Assembly (NCBI GenBank): GCA_947650915.1
Contig: CANSWY010000001.1
Span: 248,001-312,000 of the forward strand
Source of the DNA: an uncultured Eggerthellaceae bacterium
GTDB lineage: Bacteria; Actinomycetota; Coriobacteriia; Coriobacteriales; Eggerthellaceae
Direction of reading: 5' to 3'
Length of the DNA stretch: 64,000 bases
The notes under the pieces are model-generated. The model saw nothing but the letters and a program-made list of their open reading frames with translations, was not told where the DNA came from and made no database searches. Positions 35,982 through 44,279 of this stretch are shown here, piece by piece; positions within the stretch are counted from its first letter, which is position 1; every line of letters begins with the position of its first letter. Made by a program: the position numbers and the translations under genes.

Positions 35982-36329
35982 ATGGATATCATTCGCGCAA
36001 TAGAAACGCAGGACATCAAGCAGGACATCCCGGACTTCGGCCCTGGTGACAACGTGAAGGTGCATTACCGCATCACGGAAGGCAACCGCGAGAGGATCCA
36101 GGTGTTCCAGGGGGATGTCATCCGTCGTCACGGCGAGTCTTCCCGTGAGACGTTCACCGTCCGCAAGGTCAGCTTCTCGGTGGGCGTGGAGCGCACATTC
36201 CCGGTGAATTCTCCGAAGATCGAGAAGATCGAGGTCACGCGCCGTGGCAAGGTGCGCCGCGCCAAGCTCTACTACCTGCGTGACAAGGTGGGCAAGGCTG
36301 CCAAGATCAAGGAGAAGTCCTTCCGTTAG
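35982..36329 (+). CDS. rplS: 50S ribosomal protein L19
   Basis: 115 residues. Contains [34 protein letters not shown], and [20 protein letters not shown], all family hallmarks. ATG with AAGGA upstream. Sits at the subunit interface near S14. It has its own promoter and terminator, so it is monocistronic or weakly linked to rnhB. Confidence 0.98.
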   Translation: MDIIRAIETQDIKQDIPDFGPGDNVKVHYRITEGNRERIQVFQGDVIRRHGESSRETFTVRKVSFSVGVERTFPVNSPKIEKIEVTRRGKVRRAKLYYLRDKVGKAAKIKEKSFR

Positions 36330-36351
36330 GATGCGCTTCGATTGCATTTCG

Positions 36352-36380
36352 AAAAGGCCCTCGATGGAGGGCCTTTTTCT
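36352..36380 (+). terminator. Intrinsic terminator of rplS
   Basis: An 11-bp stem (AAAAGGCCCTC with GAGGGCCTTTT), GATG loop and T-rich tail start 22 bp after the rplS stop and just before the rnhB ribosome-binding site. Confidence 0.9.
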
Positions 36381-36396
36381 TTGAGAGGAGGATTGA

Positions 36397-37173
36397 GTGG
36401 AGTCGGTCGCACAGATCAAGCAGCTGCTGGCGGATGCGGATGGGGAAGAGCTGGCATCGCTCATAGAGCGTTTCTCAGACGATGGGCGCGCAGGTGTCCG
36501 GGCGGCCGTGGCCACGGCTTGCCGGAGAGCGCGTCGCGCGCAATGTGAGCGAGAGCGGCTGGGCCGTCTCTATGCGTTCGAGCAGGAGCTGGTGCGCGCG
36601 CGGGGCGGCGGTGCGGCAGTGGGGCTGGATGAGGTGGGGCGCGGGCCCCTCGCAGGCCCCTTGGCGGTGGGCGCGGTCGTGCTGGATCCGTCAGCGCCGC
36701 CCGTGGGCCGGTTGGATGATTCGAAACGGCTGTCACCATCGGTGCGCGAGGCGGTCGCGCGCGAGGTGCGCGCACGGTGCTCGGCCTGTGCGGTCATCTA
36801 CGTGGAGCCCCATGAGATCGATGAGGCAGGCATCACGGCATCGCTGCGGCGGGCATTCGCGGAAGCCGTGGCCTCCATCGAGGATGCGGGCGTGCAGGTG
36901 GACGTCATCTTGCTGGATGGGAATCCGCTCGGCTTCGACGGGCGCGAAGTGAACGTGGTGAAGGGGGATGCCAAGTGCGCCTCCATCGCAGCAGCGTCCG
37001 TCATCGCGAAGACCGAACGGGACCATCTCATGGAACGGTTGGATGTCGAACATCCGGGATATGGATTCGCTGACAACAAAGGCTACGGTTCCGCTGCGCA
37101 CATCCAGACCATCAAAGAGCGCGGGTTGTCCACCGTGCATCGCGCCACGTTCTGCACGAAGCTCCTATCGTGA
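36397..37173 (+). CDS. rnhB: Ribonuclease HII
   Basis: 258 residues from GTG with AGGAGG five bases upstream. It removes ribonucleotides from DNA and RNA primers. Catalytic GLDEVGRGPLAGP has the DE pair at D78-E79; other conserved parts are LDDSKRLS, VDVILLDGN with the third acidic residue and VVKGDAKCASIAAASVIAKTxRD-type region with the fourth. The first 70 residues form an Arg-rich helical extension that is common in Gram-positive RnhB proteins. Confidence 0.96.
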   Translation: MESVAQIKQLLADADGEELASLIERFSDDGRAGVRAAVATACRRARRAQCERERLGRLYAFEQELVRARGGGAAVGLDEVGRGPLAGPLAVGAVVLDPSAPPVGRLDDSKRLSPSVREAVAREVRARCSACAVIYVEPHEIDEAGITASLRRAFAEAVASIEDAGVQVDVILLDGNPLGFDGREVNVVKGDAKCASIAAASVIAKTERDHLMERLDVEHPGYGFADNKGYGSAAHIQTIKERGLSTVHRATFCTKLLS

Positions 37174-37454
37174 CCCCCCCCTGTGTCCCGAGGTCGCATC
37201 CTCCCTGCTGGAATGGCTGATCCTGTGCACGAATCCGTCGCTTGAGGAGGGCATGTCTGATACGACGCTGGCTCTGTGTGCCGTGGGAGGCAGAAATGCA
37301 ATGGAGACGTGTCAGATCCATGCAGATCGGACGCAAGATATGTGATGGATCCTTGACGGTCAGTGCATGTGCGCAATGGGGGATCATCAAGGGCTCATGG
37401 CAGATCCTCGTCAGACGGCACCTTTAACCTTCTTCTCAGTCGAAGGAGGATCGA
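37174..37454. other. Gap without recognised gene between rnhB and yraN
   Basis: 281 bp with no convincing coding frame, no clear promoter pair and no strong hairpin. The yraN ribosome-binding site (AAGGAGG) lies at its end. The base composition is less GC-rich than the flanking genes. It may hold the promoter of the yraN-comM-dprA-trmFO-xerC series, but I cannot point to boxes. Confidence 0.5.
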
Positions 37455-37919
37455 ATGACGGATGCAGTGCTCGAGCGGTGCGAAGCGGCCGCTCACGGTG
37501 GTGGATGCGAGGAATCTGGAACGGCGCCCCAGGCGCAATCTCGGATCGGAAAGCGCAACAAGACGTTGGGGGCCAGAGGGGAGGATGCTGCTGCCCGCTT
37601 CCTTTATCGGCGCGGGTACGAGATCTTGGAACGGAACTGGGCATGCTTCGCGGGCGAGGCGGACATCATCGCGAAAGACGATGACGTCGTGGTGTTCGTG
37701 GAAGTGAAGACGCGCAAGGGCTGTGACCATGGTTTTCCGTCCGAGGCGGTGACGCCATCCAAACGCCATCGTTATGAGAAGATCGCGCTCGCGTACTTGT
37801 CCGAATGCGAAGAAGAGGACGTGCCGGTCCGGTTCGATGTGGTCTCCATCGTGGTGGTCTCTCCCCATAAGGCCATGGTGCGCCATCAGATCAACGCGTT
37901 CTCGGCGGCAGAGCGGTGA
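37455..37919 (+). CDS. YraN family (UPF0102) endonuclease-like protein
   Basis: 154 residues, ATG with AAGGAGG five bases upstream. After a 30-residue variable N-terminus: LGARGEDAAARFLYRRGYEILERN, then GEADIIAKDDDVVVFVEVKTR, the ExD...ExK nuclease core of the restriction-endonuclease fold. The family is widespread and mostly uncharacterised, with a Holliday-junction-resolvase-like fold. The typical genomic place is between rnhB and comM/dprA, as here. The stop overlaps the comM GTG. Confidence 0.93.
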   Translation: MTDAVLERCEAAAHGGGCEESGTAPQAQSRIGKRNKTLGARGEDAAARFLYRRGYEILERNWACFAGEADIIAKDDDVVVFVEVKTRKGCDHGFPSEAVTPSKRHRYEKIALAYLSECEEEDVPVRFDVVSIVVVSPHKAMVRHQINAFSAAER

Positions 37920-39445
37920 GGGGCATATGCGCGGTCCAGAGCGCCGTTCTGAACGGAGTCGAGGCGCAGCCCGTCACAGTCGAGGTCTCTGTTGGGAGTG
38001 GGCTTCCGGGAATGTCCATCGTCGGGATGGCGGACACCGCGGTCAAGGAGGCCCAGGAGCGGGTGCGTGCGGGCATCAAAGCCTCAGGATTCGCGATGCC
38101 GGGCGAGAAGGTGGTGGTGAATCTGGCGCCCGGCAACCTCAAGAAGACCGGATCAGGCTTCGATCTGCCCATTGCCTTCGGCATCTTGGCAGCGACGGGG
38201 CAGATTCCGGAAGAGGCGGTCTCAGGGAGGCTGATCGTGGGAGAGCTTTCGCTCCAGGGCAATGTCCGCCCCATCATCGGAAGCCTGGCGTTCGCGGTCT
38301 GTGCGAAGAAGAGAGGCCTGGCATTCGTCACGGCTGTACAGGAACCGGCGCCCATCCAAGGGTTGGAGCAGTTGGGGGTCAGAGGATTGGGGATGCTCCA
38401 TTTGGAGGAGCCGTTCGAAGAGCTCATCTCGAAGCCCGCGAGCAAAGGAACCGACGCCGTGTCGCCGCTGCCCGATTATCGGGACATAGCTGGGCATGAC
38501 ATCGCCAAGCGAGCGCTCCAAATAGCGGCAGCTGGAGAGCATGGCCTGCTCATGATGGGTCCACCTGGCTCGGGCAAGACCATGCTCGCATCGCGTTTGG
38601 TGTCCATTTTGCCGCCGCTCACTGACGAGGAGACGATGGAGGCTGCGGTGGTGCACTCCGTCGCTGGCGAGGACGTGCAGTCCATCCTCTCAGGCGTCCG
38701 ACCCTTCCGCAGCCCCCATCACTCAGCCACCACGGCAGGCCTTTTGGGCGGCGGGTCTCCCATAAAGCCAGGAGAGGTGTCCCTGGCGCACTGCGGGGTG
38801 CTCTTCCTGGACGAGCTGAGCGAATTCCGCGCATCAACGCTCCAGAGCCTGCGCCAACCGCTGGAGAGCGGGTGCGTCTTCCTCACGCGCGCTGAAGCGA
38901 GCCTCCGCTTGCCCGCGCGCTTCATGCTGATCGCAGCGTCGAACCCGTGTCCCTGCGGATATCTGGGGGATGTGAGCCATGCCTGTACCTGCACGTCGGC
39001 GCAGGTGAGGAAATACCATGGGAAGATCGGCGGCCCTTTGATAGACCGCATCGCGCTGCGCTTGGATGTGGACCGTCTGCCCACCTCCAGCGTGCTCTCC
39101 TCGGGAGGCGGCACGGATTCGGAGACGTTGCGCAAAGGCGTCATGCAAGCGCGCGCGTTCGCGCAGAAGAGGCGCCAAGCGGAAAGATCCAAGGTGCCGT
39201 CCGGCGATGCGCCCGGCTCCCCTCGCGAGGTCATCGCTTCGTGCAATTTGGACGAGAAGGCGCATCGGTTCGTCAACACGATGGCGGAGGGCGATGCGCT
39301 CTCCGGCCGCGGCCTCATCAACACGCTGAAGGTGTCCCGCACAATCGCGGACATCGAAGGGTCGGCGAACGTGACGGAGGACCATCTGGCTGAGGCATTC
39401 TCGCTCAGGGTGGATTCCAGCATCGGAGGTGGTGCGGATGCGTGA
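37916..39445 (+). CDS. comM: YifB/ComM family AAA+ ATPase (Mg chelatase-like)
   Basis: 509 residues from a GTG that overlaps the yraN stop. The N-terminal ChlI-like domain has SVGSGLPGMSIVGMADTAVKE-type and VNLAPGNLKKTGSGFDLPIA sequences. The AAA+ core has Walker A GPPGSGKTM (about 222-230), Walker B GVLFLDELSEF, FRSPHHSATTAGLLGGG, and a CPCGYLGD...CTCT cysteine stretch. ComM is a hexameric helicase that helps branch migration during natural transformation. Next to dprA, as usual. Confidence 0.94.
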   Translation: MRGICAVQSAVLNGVEAQPVTVEVSVGSGLPGMSIVGMADTAVKEAQERVRAGIKASGFAMPGEKVVVNLAPGNLKKTGSGFDLPIAFGILAATGQIPEEAVSGRLIVGELSLQGNVRPIIGSLAFAVCAKKRGLAFVTAVQEPAPIQGLEQLGVRGLGMLHLEEPFEELISKPASKGTDAVSPLPDYRDIAGHDIAKRALQIAAAGEHGLLMMGPPGSGKTMLASRLVSILPPLTDEETMEAAVVHSVAGEDVQSILSGVRPFRSPHHSATTAGLLGGGSPIKPGEVSLAHCGVLFLDELSEFRASTLQSLRQPLESGCVFLTRAEASLRLPARFMLIAASNPCPCGYLGDVSHACTCTSAQVRKYHGKIGGPLIDRIALRLDVDRLPTSSVLSSGGGTDSETLRKGVMQARAFAQKRRQAERSKVPSGDAPGSPREVIASCNLDEKAHRFVNTMAEGDALSGRGLINTLKVSRTIADIEGSANVTEDHLAEAFSLRVDSSIGGGADA

Positions 39446-40376
39446 TCTGGCAGAAGGAGTGGAAGGGCCGCGCACGGTGATAGGGCGTGAGGATGAGCGG
39501 TATCCCGAAACCTTCCAGTGCCTGGCAGCCCCACCGGAGCGTCTCTGGGTGGTGGGCGATCCGGCTGCTCTCCAAGAGGGCCTTGCAGTGGTGGGCGCCC
39601 GCAAGGCCACGCCTTACGGGAAAGGATGCGCGCGCAGGTTCGCGGGGCGTGCCGCTGAGCGTGGCATCGTCATCATCTCAGGCGGCGCGCGGGGCTGCGA
39701 TGCTGAGGCTCACCGGGCAGCGATCGAAGCGGGCGCTCCCACGGTGGTCTTCTTGGGCGGCGGATGCGATTCCATCTACCCCGCGGAGAACCGCCCCTTG
39801 TTCCAGGAGGTGGTGAGGCGCGGCGGTGCCTTGGTCTCAGAGCATGACTGGACGGTGCCTCCTTTGCCTTACATGTTCCGCGCGCGCAACCGCTTGATCG
39901 CGGGGCTCGCAAAGGCGACGTTGATCGTGGAAGCGGGGCTTCCTTCCGGCACGTTCTCCACCGCCGATGAGGCATTGGAGGCGAACAAGGATGTGCTCGT
40001 GGTCCCGGGCTCCATCGATTCGTCCCAATCCAGAGGGGCGAACCGGCTGATCTATCAGGGGGCCGTTCCCATCGTGGATGACGAGACGTTCGATGACCAG
40101 CTATTCTCGCTCTTCGGGCTTCTGAAGCAGGAAGACATGCGTGCCAAGGAGGCAGATGCGCTCACGCTGTTCGACCAGCAGCTGATGGATGCGCTCACGG
40201 CGAGTCCCCTGACCGCAGAGGAGGTTCATGCCCACGCTGCGGGAGCGGCTGAAGGCGTTTGGAAGGCAGCGCAAACGAACGCGTGGATGGCCCGCATGAT
40301 GGCTACGGGGAGCGTGGTGCGCTATCCCGGCGGCAGGTATGGCGCAGCGGTGAAGGGCCAGCCTCTGGTAAGCTAG
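39438..40376 (+). CDS. dprA: DNA processing protein DprA
   Basis: 312 residues from ATG (GGAGG eight bases upstream); a GTG at 39429 is an alternative. It loads RecA on incoming single-stranded DNA. The Rossmann-like core shows LAVVGARKATPYGKGCARRF, VIISGGARGCDAEAHRAAI, FLGGGCDSIYPAENRPLF, FRARNRLIAGLAKATLIVEA and the SGTFSTADEAL stretch. The C-terminal winged-helix (about 235-305) is present. The N-terminal part is shorter than in DprA with a SAM domain. It overlaps comM by 8 bp. Confidence 0.95.
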   Translation: MRDLAEGVEGPRTVIGREDERYPETFQCLAAPPERLWVVGDPAALQEGLAVVGARKATPYGKGCARRFAGRAAERGIVIISGGARGCDAEAHRAAIEAGAPTVVFLGGGCDSIYPAENRPLFQEVVRRGGALVSEHDWTVPPLPYMFRARNRLIAGLAKATLIVEAGLPSGTFSTADEALEANKDVLVVPGSIDSSQSRGANRLIYQGAVPIVDDETFDDQLFSLFGLLKQEDMRAKEADALTLFDQQLMDALTASPLTAEEVHAHAAGAAEGVWKAAQTNAWMARMMATGSVVRYPGGRYGAAVKGQPLVS

Positions 40377-40381
40377 CGTCC

Positions 40382-41746
40382 ATGGAATGTCGCGTCCATA
40401 TCATCGGAGGAGGCCTTGCGGGCAGCGAAGCCGCATTGGCGCTGGCGTCGAGCGGCGTGCCCGTGAAGCTGTTCGAGATGAGGCCGCAGCTCCAGACGGC
40501 CGTGCATCGCACGGACGGGCTGGCAGAGCTCGTCTGTTCCAATTCGCTCAAAGGCACCCGTCCTGACAGCGCAGCGGGGATGTTGAAGCATGAATTGGAC
40601 CTTCTAGCATCCCCGCTCTACACCTTCGCCAAAGAGACGCAGATCCCTGCGGGCGGCGCCCTCGCCGTGGATCGGGAGCGCTTCTCCGTGTGCGTGACCC
40701 GTGCCGTCGAAGGCCATCCGCTCATCGACGTGGAGCGTGCAGAGGCACGGACATTGGAGCAAGCGGCATCAGGCGCGGATGCGCTCATCGTGGCCACCGG
40801 CCCGCTCACCTCCGATGCTTTGAGCGCGGACCTGGTGCGGCTCATCGGGTCCGACCAGCTGGCGTTCTTCGATGCCGCTGCTCCCATCGTGATGGCGGAC
40901 AGCCTGGATGAGCGCATCGTCTTCCGGCAGAGCCGCTACGAGGAGGGTGGGGGCGACTACCTGAACGCGCCCATGGACGCGGATGAATACCGCGCGTTCG
41001 CAGAGGCGCTCCTTCAAGCCCAGCGCGTGGTGGCGAAAGAGTTCGAAACGCGCGATCTTTTCCAGGCATGCCAGCCCATAGAAGAGGTGGCGCGCGCTGG
41101 ATTCGATGCGCCGCGCTTCGGGGCCATGAAACCGGTGGGATTGACCGATCCGCGCACGGGAAAACGTCCCCATGCCGTTGTGCAGCTGCGCCAAGAGGAT
41201 GCAGCGGGCAGCAGCTACAACCTGGTGGGGTTCCAGACGAACCTGACGTTCCCTGAGCAACGGCGCGTCTTCCGCATGATCCCCGGCTTCGAGCAGGCCG
41301 AATTCGCGCGTTATGGCGTCATGCACCGCAACACGTTCCTGGATGCTCCGCGACTGCTGGATGCCCGCGGACGTTTGCGCGCTCCCTCTGTGGAAAAGCT
41401 GGGCGTCCCCGTTTTCGTGGCTGGCCAGTTGGCGGGCACCGAAGGCTATGCAGAGGCCATCCGTTCGGGCCTGAACTGCGCGCTGTCCGTCATCGCTCTG
41501 GTCCAAGGGAAAGAAGCGCCTCTTCCGCCTTCTGAGACCGCCTTCGGCGCGCTCATGGCCCATGCGTGCGACTCTGCCACGGAGGACTACCAGCCCATGC
41601 ATGTGAACTTCGGCATCATGCCGGCGCTGGACCCTCCGGTGAAGAACAAGCGCCAGCGCTATGAGGCTTACGCCGCGCGCGGTGCAGAGGCGTTGGACGG
41701 ATACGTGCGCTCCTTGGAAGAAGCCGGCATTTGGAGCGTCGCGTGA
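40382..41746 (+). CDS. trmFO: Methylenetetrahydrofolate-tRNA-(uracil-5-)-methyltransferase TrmFO
   Basis: 454 residues. A flavoprotein that makes m5U54 in tRNA with folate as carbon donor. The FAD-binding start HIIGGGLAGSEAALALASSG is followed by LFEMRP, the specific LAELVCSNSLKGTRPDSAAG and FETRDLFQACQPIEEVARAG; later GLTDPRTGKRPHAVVQLRQE and FVAGQLAGTEGYAEAIRSG. The start has little ribosome-binding site and lies 5 bp after dprA. The stop overlaps the xerC GTG start. Confidence 0.96.
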   Translation: MECRVHIIGGGLAGSEAALALASSGVPVKLFEMRPQLQTAVHRTDGLAELVCSNSLKGTRPDSAAGMLKHELDLLASPLYTFAKETQIPAGGALAVDRERFSVCVTRAVEGHPLIDVERAEARTLEQAASGADALIVATGPLTSDALSADLVRLIGSDQLAFFDAAAPIVMADSLDERIVFRQSRYEEGGGDYLNAPMDADEYRAFAEALLQAQRVVAKEFETRDLFQACQPIEEVARAGFDAPRFGAMKPVGLTDPRTGKRPHAVVQLRQEDAAGSSYNLVGFQTNLTFPEQRRVFRMIPGFEQAEFARYGVMHRNTFLDAPRLLDARGRLRAPSVEKLGVPVFVAGQLAGTEGYAEAIRSGLNCALSVIALVQGKEAPLPPSETAFGALMAHACDSATEDYQPMHVNFGIMPALDPPVKNKRQRYEAYAARGAEALDGYVRSLEEAGIWSVA

Positions 41747-42687
41747 TCGCGAAGGGGGCGGACGGCCAGCAGGAAGCGCGCGCCCTTCTGGATGGGTTCC
41801 GGGACCACCTGGCCTTTGAGCGGAACCTTTCGGCCCACACGGTGAAAGCTTACACGGAGGATGTGGAGAGCTACCTCAGGTGGGCGGAGCGAGCGGGCAT
41901 CCCGCCGCTCCAGCCGGGGCGTCGCGGCGCGCGGCTCTATCTGGCGGATCTGGACCGAGCGGGCTATGCGCGCAAGACCTCCAACCGCCATCTGTCCGCG
42001 CTCAAAGGATTCTTCGGATGGGCTTGCGCCAAAGAGCTGATCGAAGCTGATCCCATGAGCGCGCTCCGTGGTCCCAAGAGCGAGAAGCGCCTGCCGAAGG
42101 TGCTCTCCCAGGCGGACATGGAGCGCCTCTTGCGCGTGCATGCAGAGCTCGCCCAAAGCGCCCGCACGCCGCTTCTGCGCGCGAAGGAGCTGCGCGACCA
42201 GGCGGTGCTGGAGCTGGCTTACGCCTGCGGCGCGCGCATCTCCGAGATAGCGGGCCTTGAGATCCCGCGCGTGGACCTCAAGGGCCGCCAGGTCCGCCTT
42301 CTGGGCAAAGGGTCGAAAGAGCGCATCATGCCCGTGCATGAGCTGGCCGCGCGAACGCTCGCCGCCTACCTCTCTGACGCGCGTCCGCACCTGGCTCAAG
42401 CTCCGTCTGAGGACTGGGTCTTCCTCTCAGTCCGCGGCAAGCGCTATTCGGAGGACGCCATCCGTCTGATGTTCAAGCGCACGCTGGCCCAGGCAGGACT
42501 GGATGGGATCTACACCCCCCATGATGTGCGGCACACGTTCGCCACGGATGTGCTGGCGGGAGGCGCTGATCTGCGCAGTGTGCAGGAGATGCTCGGGCAC
42601 GTGAGCCTGTCCACCACGCAGATCTACACGCACCTGACCCCTGAGCGCCTGCAGGAGGCGCATCATCAAGCACATCCTCGCGGGTGA
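41743..42687 (+). CDS. xerC: Tyrosine recombinase XerC/XerD
   Basis: 314 residues from GTG overlapping the trmFO stop, with GGAG six bases upstream; a TTG at 41731 is an alternative. The N-terminal SAM-like domain (about 15-110) is followed by the catalytic domain with R165 (CGARISEIAGLE), H260 and R263 (HDVRHTFA), H286 (MLGHVSLSTTQ) and nucleophile Y295. It resolves chromosome dimers at dif. Position next to trmFO is typical of a host Xer and not of a mobile element integrase; no attachment site was seen. Confidence 0.92.
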   Translation: MIAKGADGQQEARALLDGFRDHLAFERNLSAHTVKAYTEDVESYLRWAERAGIPPLQPGRRGARLYLADLDRAGYARKTSNRHLSALKGFFGWACAKELIEADPMSALRGPKSEKRLPKVLSQADMERLLRVHAELAQSARTPLLRAKELRDQAVLELAYACGARISEIAGLEIPRVDLKGRQVRLLGKGSKERIMPVHELAARTLAAYLSDARPHLAQAPSEDWVFLSVRGKRYSEDAIRLMFKRTLAQAGLDGIYTPHDVRHTFATDVLAGGADLRSVQEMLGHVSLSTTQIYTHLTPERLQEAHHQAHPRG

Positions 42688-42730
42688 GTGCGCATCCGTC
42701 TTTCCGTTCGTGTCCTCTTGATGGGGGCGG

Positions 42731-42760
42731 TTGTTCGCGCGCTTTCGATTGGTTTACCAT
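42731..42760 (+). promoter_or_regulatory. Possible promoter of def-fmt-rsmB
   Basis: TTGTTC, 18 bp and TACCAT lie in the 109-bp gap between xerC and def, about 37 bases before the def start. Each box matches the consensus at four of six positions. Confidence 0.4.
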
Positions 42761-42796
42761 ATTCCGAAAAGACGCTCAAGAGAGGACGTGCTGCTC

Positions 42797-43339
42797 ATGA
42801 AGATAGTCGTATCCCCGGACCCTGTGCTCTCCATGGTCTGCAAGGAGTGCGAAGTGGGGGACAAGAGCCTCATGAAGGCGGCCAAGCAGATGGCGAAGCT
42901 GATGTATGCGAACAACGGGTGCGGGATCGCGGCGCCGCAAGTGGGCTTGGACAAGCGCTTCGTGGTGATCGACGTGGACTGGGACGGCGAAGACGCATCC
43001 ACCCGCAACCCCATCTTCTTGGTGAATCCTGAGATCGTTGAGACGAAGGGCGATCCGGTGGAGGACATGGAGGCATGCCTATCCTGCCCGGGCATCAGCG
43101 TGCCGGTGGCGCGTCCTCCTTGGGCGCGCGTGCGCTTCTATGACCTGGATGGCGAAGAGTGGGAGATCGAAGGCGACGGCCTTCTAGGCCGCTGCTTGCA
43201 GCATGAGCTTGACCACCTGGATGGCAAGACGCTCTTCGAGGCGTGCACGCCTGAAGTCCGTTTGAAAGCGCTCCAGGTCTACGAACAGGCGAAAGCGGCC
43301 GGCGCGCGTCCGGGTGAGGCTGATTTCCATGTCGGCTGA
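42797..43339 (+). CDS. def: Peptide deformylase
   Basis: 180 residues. It removes the N-formyl group from new proteins. Three metal-site motifs are visible: GCGIAAPQVG (about 42-51), ACLSCPG in place of the usual EGCLS, with the metal cysteine kept (about 93-99), and HELDHLDG with both histidines and the glutamate. The Gly-to-Ala change in motif 2 and the second Cys are mild oddities. The ATG has AGAGGA ten bases upstream. It overlaps fmt by 11 bp; deformylase and formyltransferase genes are classically paired. Confidence 0.95.
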   Translation: MKIVVSPDPVLSMVCKECEVGDKSLMKAAKQMAKLMYANNGCGIAAPQVGLDKRFVVIDVDWDGEDASTRNPIFLVNPEIVETKGDPVEDMEACLSCPGISVPVARPPWARVRFYDLDGEEWEIEGDGLLGRCLQHELDHLDGKTLFEACTPEVRLKALQVYEQAKAAGARPGEADFHVG

Positions 43340-44279
43340 GGACGCGCCTTTGCGCATCGTCTTCATGGGCACGCCCGTCTTCGCGGCTGACATCCTAGAA
43401 GAGCTGGCGGCCCAAGAGGACGTCATCTGCGTGTGCACACGGCCGGACAAGGTGCGCTCGCGTGGCAACAAGGCACAGGCGTCCCCGGTGAAGGAGCGCG
43501 CCGAAGCGCTGGGGCTTCCTGTCCATTGTCCGTCCAGCCTCAAGGACTCTTCAGAGGTGCGTTTCTTGGAAGAGCTGGCACCGGATGTCGTCTGCGTGGC
43601 CGCCTTTGGCGCCATCCTGCCGAAGGAGGTGCTGGGCATCCCGCGCTTGGGCTGCATCAACGTGCATGCTTCCGTGCTGCCGCGTTGGCGGGGCGCGGCT
43701 CCCATCGAGCGGGCCATCTTGGCGGGGGATGCTGAGGCCGGCGTGTCCATCATGCGCATGGAAGAGGGGCTGGACACCGGGGATTTCTGCGCTGTGCGCC
43801 GCATTCCTGTTGCGGACATGGACGCTCCTGGGCTCACCCGCGAACTGGCCCATCTGGGGGCCAGCGCCCTTCTGAGCGCGCTCTCCCAGATGCAGCAGGG
43901 ACGCGCCCATTGGACGGCGCAGGATGAGAGCGCTGTCACCTACGCCGAGAAGATCGGCAAGCATGAACTGTTCCTTGATCCGGCCGAGGGCGCGGAAACG
44001 AATCTGCGCCGCGTGCGCGCTTCCTCCGCGGCGCATCCGGCCAAGTGCCGCATCGGTGACAGGACGGTCACCGTGCTGGCGGCCGGGGCGGCTTCGGGCG
44101 CAAGCCGGCTTGATGAGGGCTGTGCGCGCTATGACGGCGGAGCGCTCTTGTTGGGCTGCGCTCAAGGCGCCTTGGAGGCCGCCGAGGTGAAGCCAGACGG
44201 CAAGCGCGCCATGGCGGGCAGCGCGTTCGCTCAAGGGATGCCCGCGCTCAAGACGGGCGTCGGCTGGAGCGTTCTTTGA
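43329..44279 (+). CDS. fmt: Methionyl-tRNA formyltransferase
   Basis: 316 residues. It formylates initiator Met-tRNA with 10-formyl-THF. The start has the family FMGTPVFAADILEEL; the folate site is CINVHASVLPRWRGAAPIE followed by the catalytic DTGDF region. The C-terminal tRNA-binding barrel spans about 205-310. GTGAGG lies nine bases before ATG. Its stop overlaps the TTG start of the next gene (TTGA). Confidence 0.96.
   Translation: MSAEDAPLRIVFMGTPVFAADILEELAAQEDVICVCTRPDKVRSRGNKAQASPVKERAEALGLPVHCPSSLKDSSEVRFLEELAPDVVCVAAFGAILPKEVLGIPRLGCINVHASVLPRWRGAAPIERAILAGDAEAGVSIMRMEEGLDTGDFCAVRRIPVADMDAPGLTRELAHLGASALLSALSQMQQGRAHWTAQDESAVTYAEKIGKHELFLDPAEGAETNLRRVRASSAAHPAKCRIGDRTVTVLAAGAASGASRLDEGCARYDGGALLLGCAQGALEAAEVKPDGKRAMAGSAFAQGMPALKTGVGWSVL

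Noticed and set aside
37174-37454. Small coding gene in the gap after rnhB
   Set aside because: Short open frames here lack ribosome-binding sites and have no coding-like composition or recognisable motif.
41743-42687. Tyrosine recombinase as an integrase of an integrated element
   Set aside because: It lies in a conserved housekeeping order (trmFO next to it), overlaps trmFO, and no attachment repeats, phage genes or composition change surround it.
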